Shown here one piece after another: positions 43,124 to 52,243 of a stretch of 64,000 bases of DNA; the stretch's first letter is position 1; each line of letters starts with the position of its first letter. The stretch spans positions 1,289,498 through 1,353,497 of the forward strand of contig NZ_CM001977.1 in assembly GCF_000406165.1 (NCBI RefSeq). Reading direction: 5' to 3'. Made by a program: the position numbers and the translations under genes. The DNA is from Dickeya zeae NCPPB 2538. Its GTDB lineage: Bacteria; Pseudomonadota; Gammaproteobacteria; Enterobacterales; Enterobacteriaceae. The notes below the pieces were generated by a model. It made no database searches and was not told the origin of the DNA. It was given only the letters and a program-made list of their open reading frames with translations.

Positions 43124-44306
43124 TACGTTATATCACCCCTACAAGGTAGGGGGAGCCGAAGTCTCCGTGCAGTTAATGGCGGAAGCGTTGGTTCAACGGC
43201 ACCACCAGGTACAAGTACTGTGTCTGACGCCGGAAAAGCAGCGCAGTGAAACGGTAATCAATGGCGTTGCTGTGTGTTATGTGCCGTTAGCCAATGACTA
43301 CTGGCCGTTTGATGGTGAAAAAAAGTCTTTCTGTCAGAAGATGCGCTGGCATCTGAAAGATCACTACAACCGTGATATGTGTGCCACCGTGATGGAGGTT
43401 ATTCGGGATTTTGCGCCGGACCTGGTTCACACCAACAATATTGCGGGATTTTCGGTGTCGGTCTGGTCGGCGGCAAAGGCCTGTGGGGTGAAAATTCTGC
43501 ACACCAGTCGGGATTATTATCTGTTTCACCCAAATGCGACGCTGTTTAGCCGAGGGCAAAATCAGGATCCAACAGCAGCCAGTATTCGTCTGCTGTCCTG
43601 GTTGAAAAGACGTTATAGCCGACTGGTGGATGGCTATGTCGGTATTAGTCAGTTTATTTTTGAACGCCATCATCGGGCAGGATTTTTTCCTGGTGCACCA
43701 CAGTCGTTCATTTATGACATTGTGCTGCCTGCGGTTGAGGATGCTGAATCAAACACGGTAGTTGCAGACAACAGAAAACGCTGGCGTATCGGTTTTATCG
43801 GCAAGCTGGCACAGGACAAGGGATTTGACGAATTTTGCCTGCTGGCCCGCCATTACCGTCATCACCCTGAGTATGCCTTTTGTGCTGCTGGGCATATCAA
43901 TCCCGGTAATCCGTTGGTAGCGGATGCTCGCGATAGCGGGGTGACGTTACTGGGCTTTGTGAGCCTGGAGGCGTTTATGCAACAGGTGGATATTGTGGTA
44001 TTGCCGGTGAAATGGCATGAACCCTTCGGCCGGGTAGTGGTAGAGAGTGTGTTTTATGGAAAGATTGTCCTGACGAACCGTATGGGCGCGGTCAGTGAAT
44101 TATCGACCTTATTACCGAATATTTATTTCATGGAAGAGAGTTCTCTTGAGTCAGTGACTAATATACATATAGAACCGATCAGTGCGGAAATATTGCATGC
44201 TTTCACGCCAGAGAAAATTGCCGGCGAATTTGAACGTGCTTATATGAAGATACTGATGCCGGGATGCTATCAGCATTATTTATCACCCGCAAAAGGGGAA
44301 AAATAA
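43104..44306 (+). CDS. GT4-family glycosyltransferase (second of a tandem pair)
   Basis: 400 residues, closely paralogous to the product of 41652: the same NTLYHPYKVGGAEVSVQ loop, VHTNNIAGFSVS, LHTSRDYYLFH and KWHEPFGRVVVES nucleotide-sugar motif. They diverge between about 205 and 235 and after residue 360, where this one has an extra C-terminal tail (CYQHYLSPAKGEK). The pair suggests a recent duplication with change of acceptor or donor. Lower GC at the 3' end than in neighbouring housekeeping genes. Sugar specificity is not readable. Confidence 0.85.
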   Translation: MRILIINTLYHPYKVGGAEVSVQLMAEALVQRHHQVQVLCLTPEKQRSETVINGVAVCYVPLANDYWPFDGEKKSFCQKMRWHLKDHYNRDMCATVMEVIRDFAPDLVHTNNIAGFSVSVWSAAKACGVKILHTSRDYYLFHPNATLFSRGQNQDPTAASIRLLSWLKRRYSRLVDGYVGISQFIFERHHRAGFFPGAPQSFIYDIVLPAVEDAESNTVVADNRKRWRIGFIGKLAQDKGFDEFCLLARHYRHHPEYAFCAAGHINPGNPLVADARDSGVTLLGFVSLEAFMQQVDIVVLPVKWHEPFGRVVVESVFYGKIVLTNRMGAVSELSTLLPNIYFMEESSLESVTNIHIEPISAEILHAFTPEKIAGEFERAYMKILMPGCYQHYLSPAKGEK

Positions 44307-44417
44307 AACATATCAATATATTAATTCGCTTGTCTTTGGGTAGGGAATGCCGTCAAAAACAGTTTATTTCATCTAAATGGTTTCACTATTAAGTGATGCC
44401 AGAAGGGGATGTCATTC

Positions 44418-45443
44418 ATGTATGTGAATACACGTAATTTACTGGGGCACACTACCGGTGTGCAGCGTTATACCAGAAAGATTATTGATTATATTTCCAC
44501 TGAGGGTGTCAGGGTAGCATCAATACAGCCTGATAGAGTTATTTATGGTATGAAGGGGCATTTGTGGGAGCAAATTTCTCTGCCAATGAATATCTCTTCA
44601 CGAGAAATATTATGGTCCCCTTGTAATACGGGGCCTTTATTGATTAAAAATCAGATTGTCACTATTCACGATACTGTACCTTTTGATCACCCCGAATGGC
44701 TGAATAAAAAATTTGTGGCCTGGTATCAATTTATGCAGCCGCGTCTGGCGAAAAAAGTAGAACACATCATCACTATTTCTGAATTTTCCCGAGAACGCAT
44801 CATCCACCATTTACGCGTGCCGGCGAGTAAGGTGTCGGTGATTTATAACGGTGTGGATGTGTTACAGCCAGAGGCTGGCGGTAGTGAAACGGGAAAAAGT
44901 TTGCCAGTGGTGGATGGTGATTACTTACTGTCGGTGGGCTCACTGGAACCACGAAAAAATATTCCCCGGTTAATCAAGGCGTTTCTACGCTTCAGGCAGG
45001 AAAGCCACACGGATATGCGTCTGGTAATTGTGGGTAAGAAAGGCGTCTCACGGGTTTTTGAGGATGACGGGACACAAGCGGTGGCCGACAACCCGGCGGT
45101 GGTATTTACCGGCCATGTCAGCGATGAAGCGTTGGTGAGTTTGTATCAGCACGCGCGTGGTTTTTGCTATCCCTCGATGTACGAAGGCTTTGGCTTGCCG
45201 CCGCTTGAGGCCATGTGCTACGGCCTGCCGGTATTAACCAGCAACACCACATCAATGAAAGAGTTGTGTGAGAAACGGGCGATCCTGGTCGACCCCTTGT
45301 CGGTGGAGTCTATCGCCGAAGGCATTCACCAACTGGTGGCCGGACAAGGGCCGGCGGGGATGCGGGAAAACGGCGAGGCATTCGCCCGATCGCTGACCTG
45401 GAAGCAGTGTGCATCTGAAACGTTACGCGTACTGGAGCATTGA
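44418..45443 (+). CDS. GT4-family glycosyltransferase (mannosyltransferase-like)
   Basis: About 341 residues if begun at ATG 44418, which is nine bases after GAAGGGG; ATG 44409 touches that site and is less likely. TTGVQRYTRKI at the N-terminus, IVTIHDTVPFDHPEW, LLSVGSLEPRKNIPRLIKAF and YPSMYEGFGLPPLEAMCYGLPV (the EX7E motif) are typical of GT4 mannosyl- and related transferases. The first third is AT-rich. Acts on the growing lipid-linked unit by inference; donor not known. Confidence 0.85.
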   Translation: MYVNTRNLLGHTTGVQRYTRKIIDYISTEGVRVASIQPDRVIYGMKGHLWEQISLPMNISSREILWSPCNTGPLLIKNQIVTIHDTVPFDHPEWLNKKFVAWYQFMQPRLAKKVEHIITISEFSRERIIHHLRVPASKVSVIYNGVDVLQPEAGGSETGKSLPVVDGDYLLSVGSLEPRKNIPRLIKAFLRFRQESHTDMRLVIVGKKGVSRVFEDDGTQAVADNPAVVFTGHVSDEALVSLYQHARGFCYPSMYEGFGLPPLEAMCYGLPVLTSNTTSMKELCEKRAILVDPLSVESIAEGIHQLVAGQGPAGMRENGEAFARSLTWKQCASETLRVLEH

Positions 45444-45518
45444 GACTCCTGCGGTGTAACCGAACCAATAGCGTTTTCGCTATTCCTGTGTGCCATTCAG
45501 ATGTGCAAGAGACGCGAT

Positions 45519-46436
45519 ATGAAAGTTAACTTTGTAGTTCCGGTATATAACGGCGGCAGTATCTGGGAGCAGTGTGCATCGGCGCTGCACGACTGTCTGG
45601 TCGCTGAAAAATTATCACCTCAGCAGGTGCTGGTCATTGATTCGGCATCACGGGACAACTCGCTTGATGTTGCTGCCCGCTATGGTTTTCGTTGCCACTC
45701 GATTACTTCCGCCGAATTTAATCACGGCGGGACGCGTAATCTCGGTGTGGAAATGAGCGGCGGTGATGTGGTGGTGTTCCTGACCCAGGATGCGATTCCT
45801 CAGGCTTATTTTATTCGTGAGATTGTGTCGGCATTTGCCGATGAGCGGGTAGCTGTGGCGTATGGCCGCCAGTTACCTCATGACGACGCTAACCCGTTAG
45901 CCCGTCATGCGCGACGCTTTAATTACCGTTCTCGCAGCCAGATTATGGGGATGATGAATAAGGCGCAGTATGGCATCAAGACGGTGTTCAGTTCGAACTC
46001 GTTTGCCGCCTACCGGGTGAAGGTGTTCCATGAATTAGGGGGATTCCCGTCTAACACAATTCTCAGTGAGGATATGTATCTGGCCGCGCAGGCGGTACTG
46101 GCGGGATATCGGGTCGCTTATGTCGCACAAGCGGCGGTCAAGCATTCACATAATTACACGCCGATAGAGGAATTTAAACGTTATTTCGATATTGGTGTTT
46201 TCCACTGTGACGAAAAATGGATTAGGGAGGCGTTTGGCGGAGCTGGCGGCGAAGGTATGCGGTTTATTTTTTCCGAGCTCAGCTATCTAATGAAAAGAAA
46301 TCATTATCTGTGGATCCCTCGTGCCTGTGTGCACAATGCCCTGAAAATTGCGGGATATAAGTTAGGGCAGCATTATCAAAAAATACCTCATGGCTTAATC
46401 AGGAAACTGAGTATGCATAAAAGATTCTGGCAATAA
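45519..46436 (+). CDS. GT2-family glycosyltransferase (rhamnosyltransferase-like)
   Basis: 305 residues from MKVNFVVPVYNGG (ATG 45519); the frame extends six codons upstream. GT-A fold features: VPVYNGGSIWEQC, VLVIDSASRDNS, the DXD-equivalent FLTQDAIP, and LSEDMYLAAQAVLAGYRVAYV with the catalytic ED. The combination with FNHGGTRNLG resembles rhamnosyltransferases of the GT2 family, consistent with the rml genes downstream. Acceptor unknown. Confidence 0.85.
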   Translation: MKVNFVVPVYNGGSIWEQCASALHDCLVAEKLSPQQVLVIDSASRDNSLDVAARYGFRCHSITSAEFNHGGTRNLGVEMSGGDVVVFLTQDAIPQAYFIREIVSAFADERVAVAYGRQLPHDDANPLARHARRFNYRSRSQIMGMMNKAQYGIKTVFSSNSFAAYRVKVFHELGGFPSNTILSEDMYLAAQAVLAGYRVAYVAQAAVKHSHNYTPIEEFKRYFDIGVFHCDEKWIREAFGGAGGEGMRFIFSELSYLMKRNHYLWIPRACVHNALKIAGYKLGQHYQKIPHGLIRKLSMHKRFWQ

Positions 46437-46461
46437 CTTCTACTCATACAGGTGAACGACT

Positions 46462-47868
46462 ATGGTCAGGAAAAAAGAAAATGTGGTTTATGCTATTCCC
46501 TCGCTGGTGTCGGTATTACAGCGTTTTTCTGATATGGCTGTAATCTTTATCAGTGTTGTGTTGGCATGTCTGGTAACCAAAAAAGAAATATCAACAGCGT
46601 CATATTTGATTGCGTTGATAAGCTTCTCCGTTTTTCAACTGTTGGCGGGCTTTACCCATTTTTATCGCTCATGGCGGGGGGTAGCATTGTATGCCGAGAT
46701 CCGCACGCTGATTATTAATTGGGGGCTCAGCATTACATTTGGTGCCGGTATTCTGTCATTAGTGCCTAACCAATATATTGGTTACCATTTTCATGCGGTC
46801 TGGTTTTTATTTACCGTGGCGGGATTTGTGATATCACGCACCCTGATTCGGGTCGTGATACAATATTTGCGGAAATTAGGTTATAACAAGGTCAATGTGG
46901 CGTTTATCGGCGCACAACCGGCTGGGGTATATCTGGCGGAGAGTATTAAACAGGCACCCTGGCTGGGGCTGAACATCATCGGTTATTTTTCTGAAAACAG
47001 CCAGTTTCAGTACAGCTATGAGCGCAATGGCATTCGTTGCCTGGGGGATGTGGAAGAACTGGTCAGGCGGGCTCGTAAAGGGGATCTGGATAAGATCTAT
47101 ATCGCGTTCTCGTTGCAGGAAGCGGATCTGATCAACCACCTGACCTCAGCGCTGACGGATACCACCTGCACGGTGATGCTAGTGCCAGATATTCTGGCGT
47201 TCAACGTACTGCAGTCCCGTAGTGACATCATCAACGGCATTCCGGTGGTGTCATTGTATGACTCGCCGATGAGTGGTGTGAACCGGTTGCTCAAGCGGTT
47301 GGAGGATATCGTGGTCGCGTCGATGATTACTGTGCTTATTTCCCCGCTGTTATTGGGTATTGCGTTGCTGGTCAAGTTGACCTCCAAAGGGCCGGTGATA
47401 TTCCGGCAGACGCGTTACGGCATGGACGGCAAAGCGATAGAAGTGTGGAAATTTCGCAGTATGACGGTGATGGAAAACGGCGACACGGTTATTCAAGCCT
47501 GTAAGGGGGATAAGCGTATTACACCGGTAGGCGCGTTTTTGCGCCGCACATCGCTCGATGAGCTGCCGCAGTTTATCAACGTGATTCGTGGTGAGATGTC
47601 GATTGTCGGACCTCGACCCCATGCGGTGGCGCACAATGAACAGTATCGCAAGCTGATCAAGGGTTATATGCTGCGGCACAAAATGAAGCCAGGTATCACC
47701 GGTTGGGCGCAAATTAACGGTTGGCGCGGTGAAACCGACACGCTGGAGAAGATGGAAAAACGGGTGGAATGCGATCTGTTTTATATCGAAAACTGGAGCG
47801 TCTGGCTGGATATCAAGATCATCTTTCTGACAATTTTCAAAGGATTTGTGGGTAAATCCGCGTATTAA
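46462..47868 (+). CDS. wcaJ: undecaprenyl-phosphate glucose-1-phosphate transferase
   Basis: Initiates the repeat unit by moving a sugar phosphate, most likely glucose-1-P, to undecaprenyl phosphate. The 468 residues align with E. coli WcaJ (464): five N-terminal helices (about 15-135), a CoA-binding-like cytoplasmic domain (about 140-260) and the conserved C-terminal transferase domain with FRQTRYGMDGKAIEVWKFRSM, RRTSLDELPQFINVIRGEMS, GPRPHAVAHNEQY and KPGITGWAQINGWRGETDT. The C-terminal half is almost the same as WcaJ; the N-terminal half is much more divergent. Confidence 0.9.
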   Translation: MVRKKENVVYAIPSLVSVLQRFSDMAVIFISVVLACLVTKKEISTASYLIALISFSVFQLLAGFTHFYRSWRGVALYAEIRTLIINWGLSITFGAGILSLVPNQYIGYHFHAVWFLFTVAGFVISRTLIRVVIQYLRKLGYNKVNVAFIGAQPAGVYLAESIKQAPWLGLNIIGYFSENSQFQYSYERNGIRCLGDVEELVRRARKGDLDKIYIAFSLQEADLINHLTSALTDTTCTVMLVPDILAFNVLQSRSDIINGIPVVSLYDSPMSGVNRLLKRLEDIVVASMITVLISPLLLGIALLVKLTSKGPVIFRQTRYGMDGKAIEVWKFRSMTVMENGDTVIQACKGDKRITPVGAFLRRTSLDELPQFINVIRGEMSIVGPRPHAVAHNEQYRKLIKGYMLRHKMKPGITGWAQINGWRGETDTLEKMEKRVECDLFYIENWSVWLDIKIIFLTIFKGFVGKSAY

Positions 47869-47892
47869 CTCATTTCTGAAAGGTCACTATTC

Positions 47893-48957
47893 ATGAATAT
47901 TCTGGTAACGGGTGGGGCTGGGTTCATTGGTTCAGCCGTGGTGCGTCATATCATTCAGCATACGCAGGACCGGGTCATGGTGGTCGATTGCCTGACTTAT
48001 GCCGGTAATCTGGCATCGTTGAAAGAGGTGGCGGCCGATCCCCGTTTTTTGTTTGAGAAAGTCAACATCTGCGACCGAGCTGCGCTGGATCGGGTGTTTA
48101 CGACCTTTCAGCCGGATGCGGTGATGCATCTGGCGGCGGAGAGTCATGTCGATCGTTCTATCGATGGGCCTTCCGCCTTTATTGAAACCAATATCACCGG
48201 GACCTATACGTTGCTGGAAGCCGCGCGGCAGTACTGGTCGGCGTTACCGCAAGTACGTAAAGAAGCGTTTCGTTTTCACCACATTTCGACCGATGAAGTG
48301 TATGGCGATCTGCATGGTACTGACGATCTGTTTACCGAAACCACGCCGTATGCGCCGAGCAGTCCGTATTCCGCCTCTAAAGCAGCCAGCGATCATCTGG
48401 TGCGTGCCTGGCTGAGAACCTACGGTTTACCGACGCTGGTAACCAACTGTTCCAATAACTATGGGCCGTATCATTTCCCGGAAAAACTCATCCCGCTGAT
48501 GATCCTCAATGCGCTGGAAGGTAAACCGCTGCCGGTGTACGGCGAAGGCAACCAGATTCGGGATTGGTTGTTCGTCGACGATCACGCGCGGGCGCTTTAT
48601 ACCGTCGTCACTACCGGTGAGGTAGGGGAGACATACAACATCGGCGGTCATAACGAACGGAAAAATATTGAGGTGGTGCAAACCATCTGTACGTTGCTGG
48701 ATGAGCTGAGACCGGAGAAACCGGCCGGCATCCGCCATTACGCTGAACTTATTACCCATGTGACCGACAGGCCGGGACACGATCTGCGTTACGCGATCGA
48801 CGCTTCGAAGGTCTACCGGGAATTGGGTTGGAAACCGATGGAAACCTTTGAGTCCGGCATCCGTAAGACAGTGGAATGGTATCTGGCGAACGAAACCTGG
48901 TGGCGCGGCGTTAAGGATGGCTCCTATACCGGTGAACGCTTAGGTTTACCCCTTTAA
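47893..48957 (+). CDS. rmlB: dTDP-glucose 4,6-dehydratase
   Basis: Second step of dTDP-L-rhamnose synthesis. The 354-residue protein has the Rossmann motif TGGAGFIGSAVVRH, ESHVDRSIDGP, HISTDEVYGDL (catalytic Asp-Glu) and the YSASKAASDH YxxxK pair, followed by NCSNNYGPYHFPEKLIP. Starts the rmlBACD run with intergenic gaps of 25 and 1 bases and a 4-base overlap, a compact sub-operon. The symbol rfbB is also used. Confidence 0.97.
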   Translation: MNILVTGGAGFIGSAVVRHIIQHTQDRVMVVDCLTYAGNLASLKEVAADPRFLFEKVNICDRAALDRVFTTFQPDAVMHLAAESHVDRSIDGPSAFIETNITGTYTLLEAARQYWSALPQVRKEAFRFHHISTDEVYGDLHGTDDLFTETTPYAPSSPYSASKAASDHLVRAWLRTYGLPTLVTNCSNNYGPYHFPEKLIPLMILNALEGKPLPVYGEGNQIRDWLFVDDHARALYTVVTTGEVGETYNIGGHNERKNIEVVQTICTLLDELRPEKPAGIRHYAELITHVTDRPGHDLRYAIDASKVYRELGWKPMETFESGIRKTVEWYLANETWWRGVKDGSYTGERLGLPL

Positions 48958-48982
48958 TCGTATTCTAGTTAAGGAAAGTTCA

Positions 48983-49852
48983 ATGAAAGGCATTGTACTG
49001 GCAGGCGGTTCCGGCACTCGACTCTATCCGATTACCCGTGGGGTATCGAAGCAACTGTTGCCCATCTACGATAAGCCGATGATTTACTATCCGATTTCGG
49101 TACTGATGCTGGCCGGAATTCGGGATATTCTGATCATTTCCACGCCAGAGGATCTGCCCGCGTATCGTCGGCTACTGGGTAACGGTAGCCGATTCGGTCT
49201 GAATCTCTGCTATGCCGAGCAGCCGTCACCGGACGGTCTGGCACAGGCGTTTTTGATTGGCGAAACCTTTATCGACGGTGACCCCTGTGCATTGGTTCTG
49301 GGTGACAATATCTTCTTTGGTCAGAGCTTTGGTAAAAAACTGGAGAGCGTCGCGGCCCGTACTGAGGGGGCGACGGTGTTCGGTTATCAGGTGATGGATC
49401 CGGAACGTTTTGGCGTAGTGGAGTTTGATGCTAACAATCAGGCCATATCCCTGGAAGAAAAACCCAGCAAGCCAAAGTCTAACTGGGCAGTAACCGGGCT
49501 CTATTTCTATGACCATCAGGTGGTGGAAATGGCTAAGCAGGTTAAACCCTCTGCGCGTGGCGAACTGGAAATCACCACACTTAATGAGATGTACCTCCAG
49601 CAGGGCAAGTTGACTGTGGAAGTGCTGGGGCGTGGTTTTGCCTGGCTGGATACCGGTACCCATGACAGCCTGCTGGAGGCATCCCAGTTCATCAGCACTA
49701 TCGAGAAACGTCAGGGCTTCAAGGTTGCCTGTCTTGAGGAAATTGCGTTTCGCAAAGGCTGGCTGACCCGTGAACAGGTGGCGGATGAAGCTCGTTATCT
49801 TGCTAAAACCCATTATGGCCAGTATCTGGCCCAGTTACTGACGGGGATATGA
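48983..49852 (+). CDS. rmlA: glucose-1-phosphate thymidylyltransferase
   Basis: Makes dTDP-glucose, the first step to dTDP-L-rhamnose. 289 residues with the nucleotidyltransferase motif LAGGSGTRLYPITRGVSKQLLPIYDKPMIYYP at the N-terminus, LGDNIFFGQSFG, EEKPSKPKSNWAVTGLYFYD and FAWLDTGTHDSLLEAS. Length and sequence match RfbA/RffH; RmlA is chosen from operon context. Ribosome-binding site AAGGA. Confidence 0.97.
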   Translation: MKGIVLAGGSGTRLYPITRGVSKQLLPIYDKPMIYYPISVLMLAGIRDILIISTPEDLPAYRRLLGNGSRFGLNLCYAEQPSPDGLAQAFLIGETFIDGDPCALVLGDNIFFGQSFGKKLESVAARTEGATVFGYQVMDPERFGVVEFDANNQAISLEEKPSKPKSNWAVTGLYFYDHQVVEMAKQVKPSARGELEITTLNEMYLQQGKLTVEVLGRGFAWLDTGTHDSLLEASQFISTIEKRQGFKVACLEEIAFRKGWLTREQVADEARYLAKTHYGQYLAQLLTGI

Positions 49853-49853
49853 T

Positions 49854-50390
49854 ATGCAAGTCCATGATACTGCCATTCAGGGTGTAAAAGTGATTGAGCC
49901 TAAAGTCTTTGGTGATGCCAGAGGCTTTTTTCTGGAAACGTTTGAGAAAAAACGTTATCAGGAGATGCTGGATATCGACCTGGACTTTGTACAGGACAAC
50001 CATTCCCGCTCGGCCAGAGGCGTATTGCGCGGGTTGCATTTTCAAACGGTAAACCCGCAGGGAAAACTGGTACGTGTAGTGCGTGGTGCCGTGTTTGATG
50101 TTGTCGTGGATATCCGGCCCGATTCCCCCACCTTTGGCCGCTGGGATGGCGTGACGCTGTCAGAGGAAAATAAAACCCAATTCTGGATTCCCCCCGGTTT
50201 GGCACACGGTTTTGTGGTGCTGTCTGAACTGGCGGATTTTGAATACAAGTGCACCGACTATTACAACCCTGTACATGAAAGTTGTTTGCTATGGAATGAC
50301 CCGGATATCGGCATCGACTGGCCGATAGCGTCGCCTTTGTTATCGGAGAAAGATAAAAAAGGTAAAACATTTAAGGAGCTATGGGGATGA
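49854..50390 (+). CDS. rmlC: dTDP-4-dehydrorhamnose 3,5-epimerase
   Basis: Third step of dTDP-L-rhamnose synthesis. 178 residues of cupin fold: DARGFFLETF, FVQDNHSRSARGVLRGLHFQ with the catalytic His, RVVRGAVFDVVVDIR, and FWIPPGLAHGFVVLS. Starts one base after the rmlA stop region and overlaps rmlD by four bases (ATGA). Confidence 0.97.
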   Translation: MQVHDTAIQGVKVIEPKVFGDARGFFLETFEKKRYQEMLDIDLDFVQDNHSRSARGVLRGLHFQTVNPQGKLVRVVRGAVFDVVVDIRPDSPTFGRWDGVTLSEENKTQFWIPPGLAHGFVVLSELADFEYKCTDYYNPVHESCLLWNDPDIGIDWPIASPLLSEKDKKGKTFKELWG

Positions 50391-51244
50391 AAGTGTTGTT
50401 AACCGGTGCTAATGGTCAACTGGGACGCTGCTTTCAGGATCGGTTGCCGCAAGGATGGTCGGTACTGGCGACGGATGCCGATTCGCTGGATATCACTGAC
50501 GAAGCGCAAGTGCAGGCGACGGTAACATCGTGGCAGCCGGATGCCATCGTCAACGCTGCCGCCTATACCGCGGTTGATAAAGCAGAGTCGGAGCCGGAAC
50601 TGGCAACGCGTATCAATGTGGCTGGGCCGGAATATCTGGCGCGCGCGGCTCGCCAGCAGGGAGCCCGTTTTATCCATGTCTCTACCGATTATGTGTTCGA
50701 TGGAACCGCGACGCGACCGTATATCGAGACGGATACCACTCACCCGCTGGGTGTCTACGGTCAGACAAAACTCGATGGTGAGCGGGTTGTGCTGAAAGTG
50801 AACCCGGCCGCGCAGATTGTACGCACGGCCTGGGTATTTAGTGAGTACGGCAATAACTTTGTGAAAACGATGCTGCGTTTGGGCCGGGAACGCGAGAGTC
50901 TGGGGGTGGTAGCGGATCAGCGAGGTTGCCCAACCTATGCCGGTGATATTGCCGATGCCATTATCAGTTTGTTACAACAGCAGGCTGATGGTGGGTTGTA
51001 CCATTTCTGTGGTGATGAAGAAGTATCATGGCATGAGTTTGCCAGCACTATCTTTACCCTGGCTCATGAACAGCACGTGTTGGCCCGTGTACCGGTGGTC
51101 AACGCGATTACCACCGAGCAGTATCCGACGCCAGCGGCGCGACCGGCGTATTCCACACTGGATTGCGCCAAGATAGTCCGTCTTGGCATACCGCCGTCCG
51201 ACTGGCGGGCAGCATTAAACACTATCATTCCTAAATTACGCTGA
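50387..51244 (+). CDS. rmlD: dTDP-4-dehydrorhamnose reductase
   Basis: Final NAD(P)H-dependent step giving dTDP-L-rhamnose. ATG 50387 gives MKVLLTGANGQLGRC and 285 residues, eight bases from AGGAG; ATG 50381 is a poorer start. Rossmann motif TGANGQLG, NAAAYTAVDKAE, STDYVFDG and YGQTKLDGE (YxxxK) are conserved. The order B-A-C-D differs from the B-D-A-C order of E. coli and Salmonella rfb loci. Confidence 0.96.
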   Translation: MKVLLTGANGQLGRCFQDRLPQGWSVLATDADSLDITDEAQVQATVTSWQPDAIVNAAAYTAVDKAESEPELATRINVAGPEYLARAARQQGARFIHVSTDYVFDGTATRPYIETDTTHPLGVYGQTKLDGERVVLKVNPAAQIVRTAWVFSEYGNNFVKTMLRLGRERESLGVVADQRGCPTYAGDIADAIISLLQQQADGGLYHFCGDEEVSWHEFASTIFTLAHEQHVLARVPVVNAITTEQYPTPAARPAYSTLDCAKIVRLGIPPSDWRAALNTIIPKLR

Positions 51245-51322
51245 TAATCATCAGGCGCGGTAAATCCCGTGCATGGATTTACCGCACATCGTTTTTGTAT
51301 TTCCTTATCTTCGGTAGCAGAG

Positions 51323-52243
51323 ATGACAGGTCACGATCGGATCAGTATCGCGTTGGCCACCTATAACGGTGGACGTTATATCAAACAGCAACTGGATTCT
51401 ATCCAGCATCAAACGCATCAGAACATCATGATTCATGTGTGTGATGACGGTTCCCGTGATAACACACTGGATGTGGTGCGCAGTCATGCGCTTTATCAGC
51501 AAGGTAAAATCCGCCTTTATCCCGGTGAGGGTGGGCTGGGGGCGATGAAAAACTTTCGTCGCGCGATTGCCTGCTGTGAAGACGGCTATATCGCCTTGTG
51601 CGATCAGGATGATTATTGGGTACCGGAAAAACTGGCGTTGTTGTTAAACGAGGTCAAATCCCATGAACAGGGCGGAGCCAGGCCGGTGTTGGCGTTTTCC
51701 GATCTGGAAATTGTGGATACGGTATTGGAGCCGCTGTACCCCTCTTTTTATCGTGCGTCGATTAAATCGTCAGCGGCCAGCCAGCCGGAGGATTTTGTCG
51801 TCAGCAACCATATCCCGGGTTGCGCTATGTTGTTTAACCGAGCGTTGAAACAGTTGATAGAACCGATGCCGGACGATATCCGTATGCACGACTGGTGGAT
51901 TGCGATGATCGCCGCTCATAGCGGTAAAATAAGCTATGTGGATAGGCCGCTGATTAAATATCGTCAGCACGGTAACAATACCGTTGGTGCGCCCGGTATT
52001 TTGCGAAAACGTCTGTTACCGGACAGCCTGTTGTGCCTGAGAAGTTACCCCACCACTCGCAAGCACAGCCACATGATGCTAAGCGCCCTGAAACACTTTT
52101 GTCAGCAGCACCAGTCTGACCATACCGATTTTCTACGTGTGATCCGCGGAGAGGCCGGGGTTCGGCACAAGCTGTCGTTGATGCGGCGGGCGCGTAACGG
52201 CGAGCGGAAGCTGCTGAGTTGTGCAATCTGGTGGATGGTATGA
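51323..52243 (+). CDS. GT2-family glycosyltransferase (rhamnosyltransferase-like)
   Basis: 306 residues from ATG 51323; the frame opens at 51269 but MTGHDRISIALATYNGG is the likelier start. IALATYNGGRYIKQQLDSIQHQ, HVCDDGSRDNT and ALCDQDDYWVPEKL (the DXD motif) are standard for GT2 enzymes that add rhamnose or similar sugars to O-units. Then NHIPGCAMLFNRAL and MHDWWIAMIAA. The stop overlaps the wzx start (ATGA). Directly follows rmlD, which supports rhamnose as donor. Confidence 0.83.
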   Translation: MTGHDRISIALATYNGGRYIKQQLDSIQHQTHQNIMIHVCDDGSRDNTLDVVRSHALYQQGKIRLYPGEGGLGAMKNFRRAIACCEDGYIALCDQDDYWVPEKLALLLNEVKSHEQGGARPVLAFSDLEIVDTVLEPLYPSFYRASIKSSAASQPEDFVVSNHIPGCAMLFNRALKQLIEPMPDDIRMHDWWIAMIAAHSGKISYVDRPLIKYRQHGNNTVGAPGILRKRLLPDSLLCLRSYPTTRKHSHMMLSALKHFCQQHQSDHTDFLRVIRGEAGVRHKLSLMRRARNGERKLLSCAIWWMV

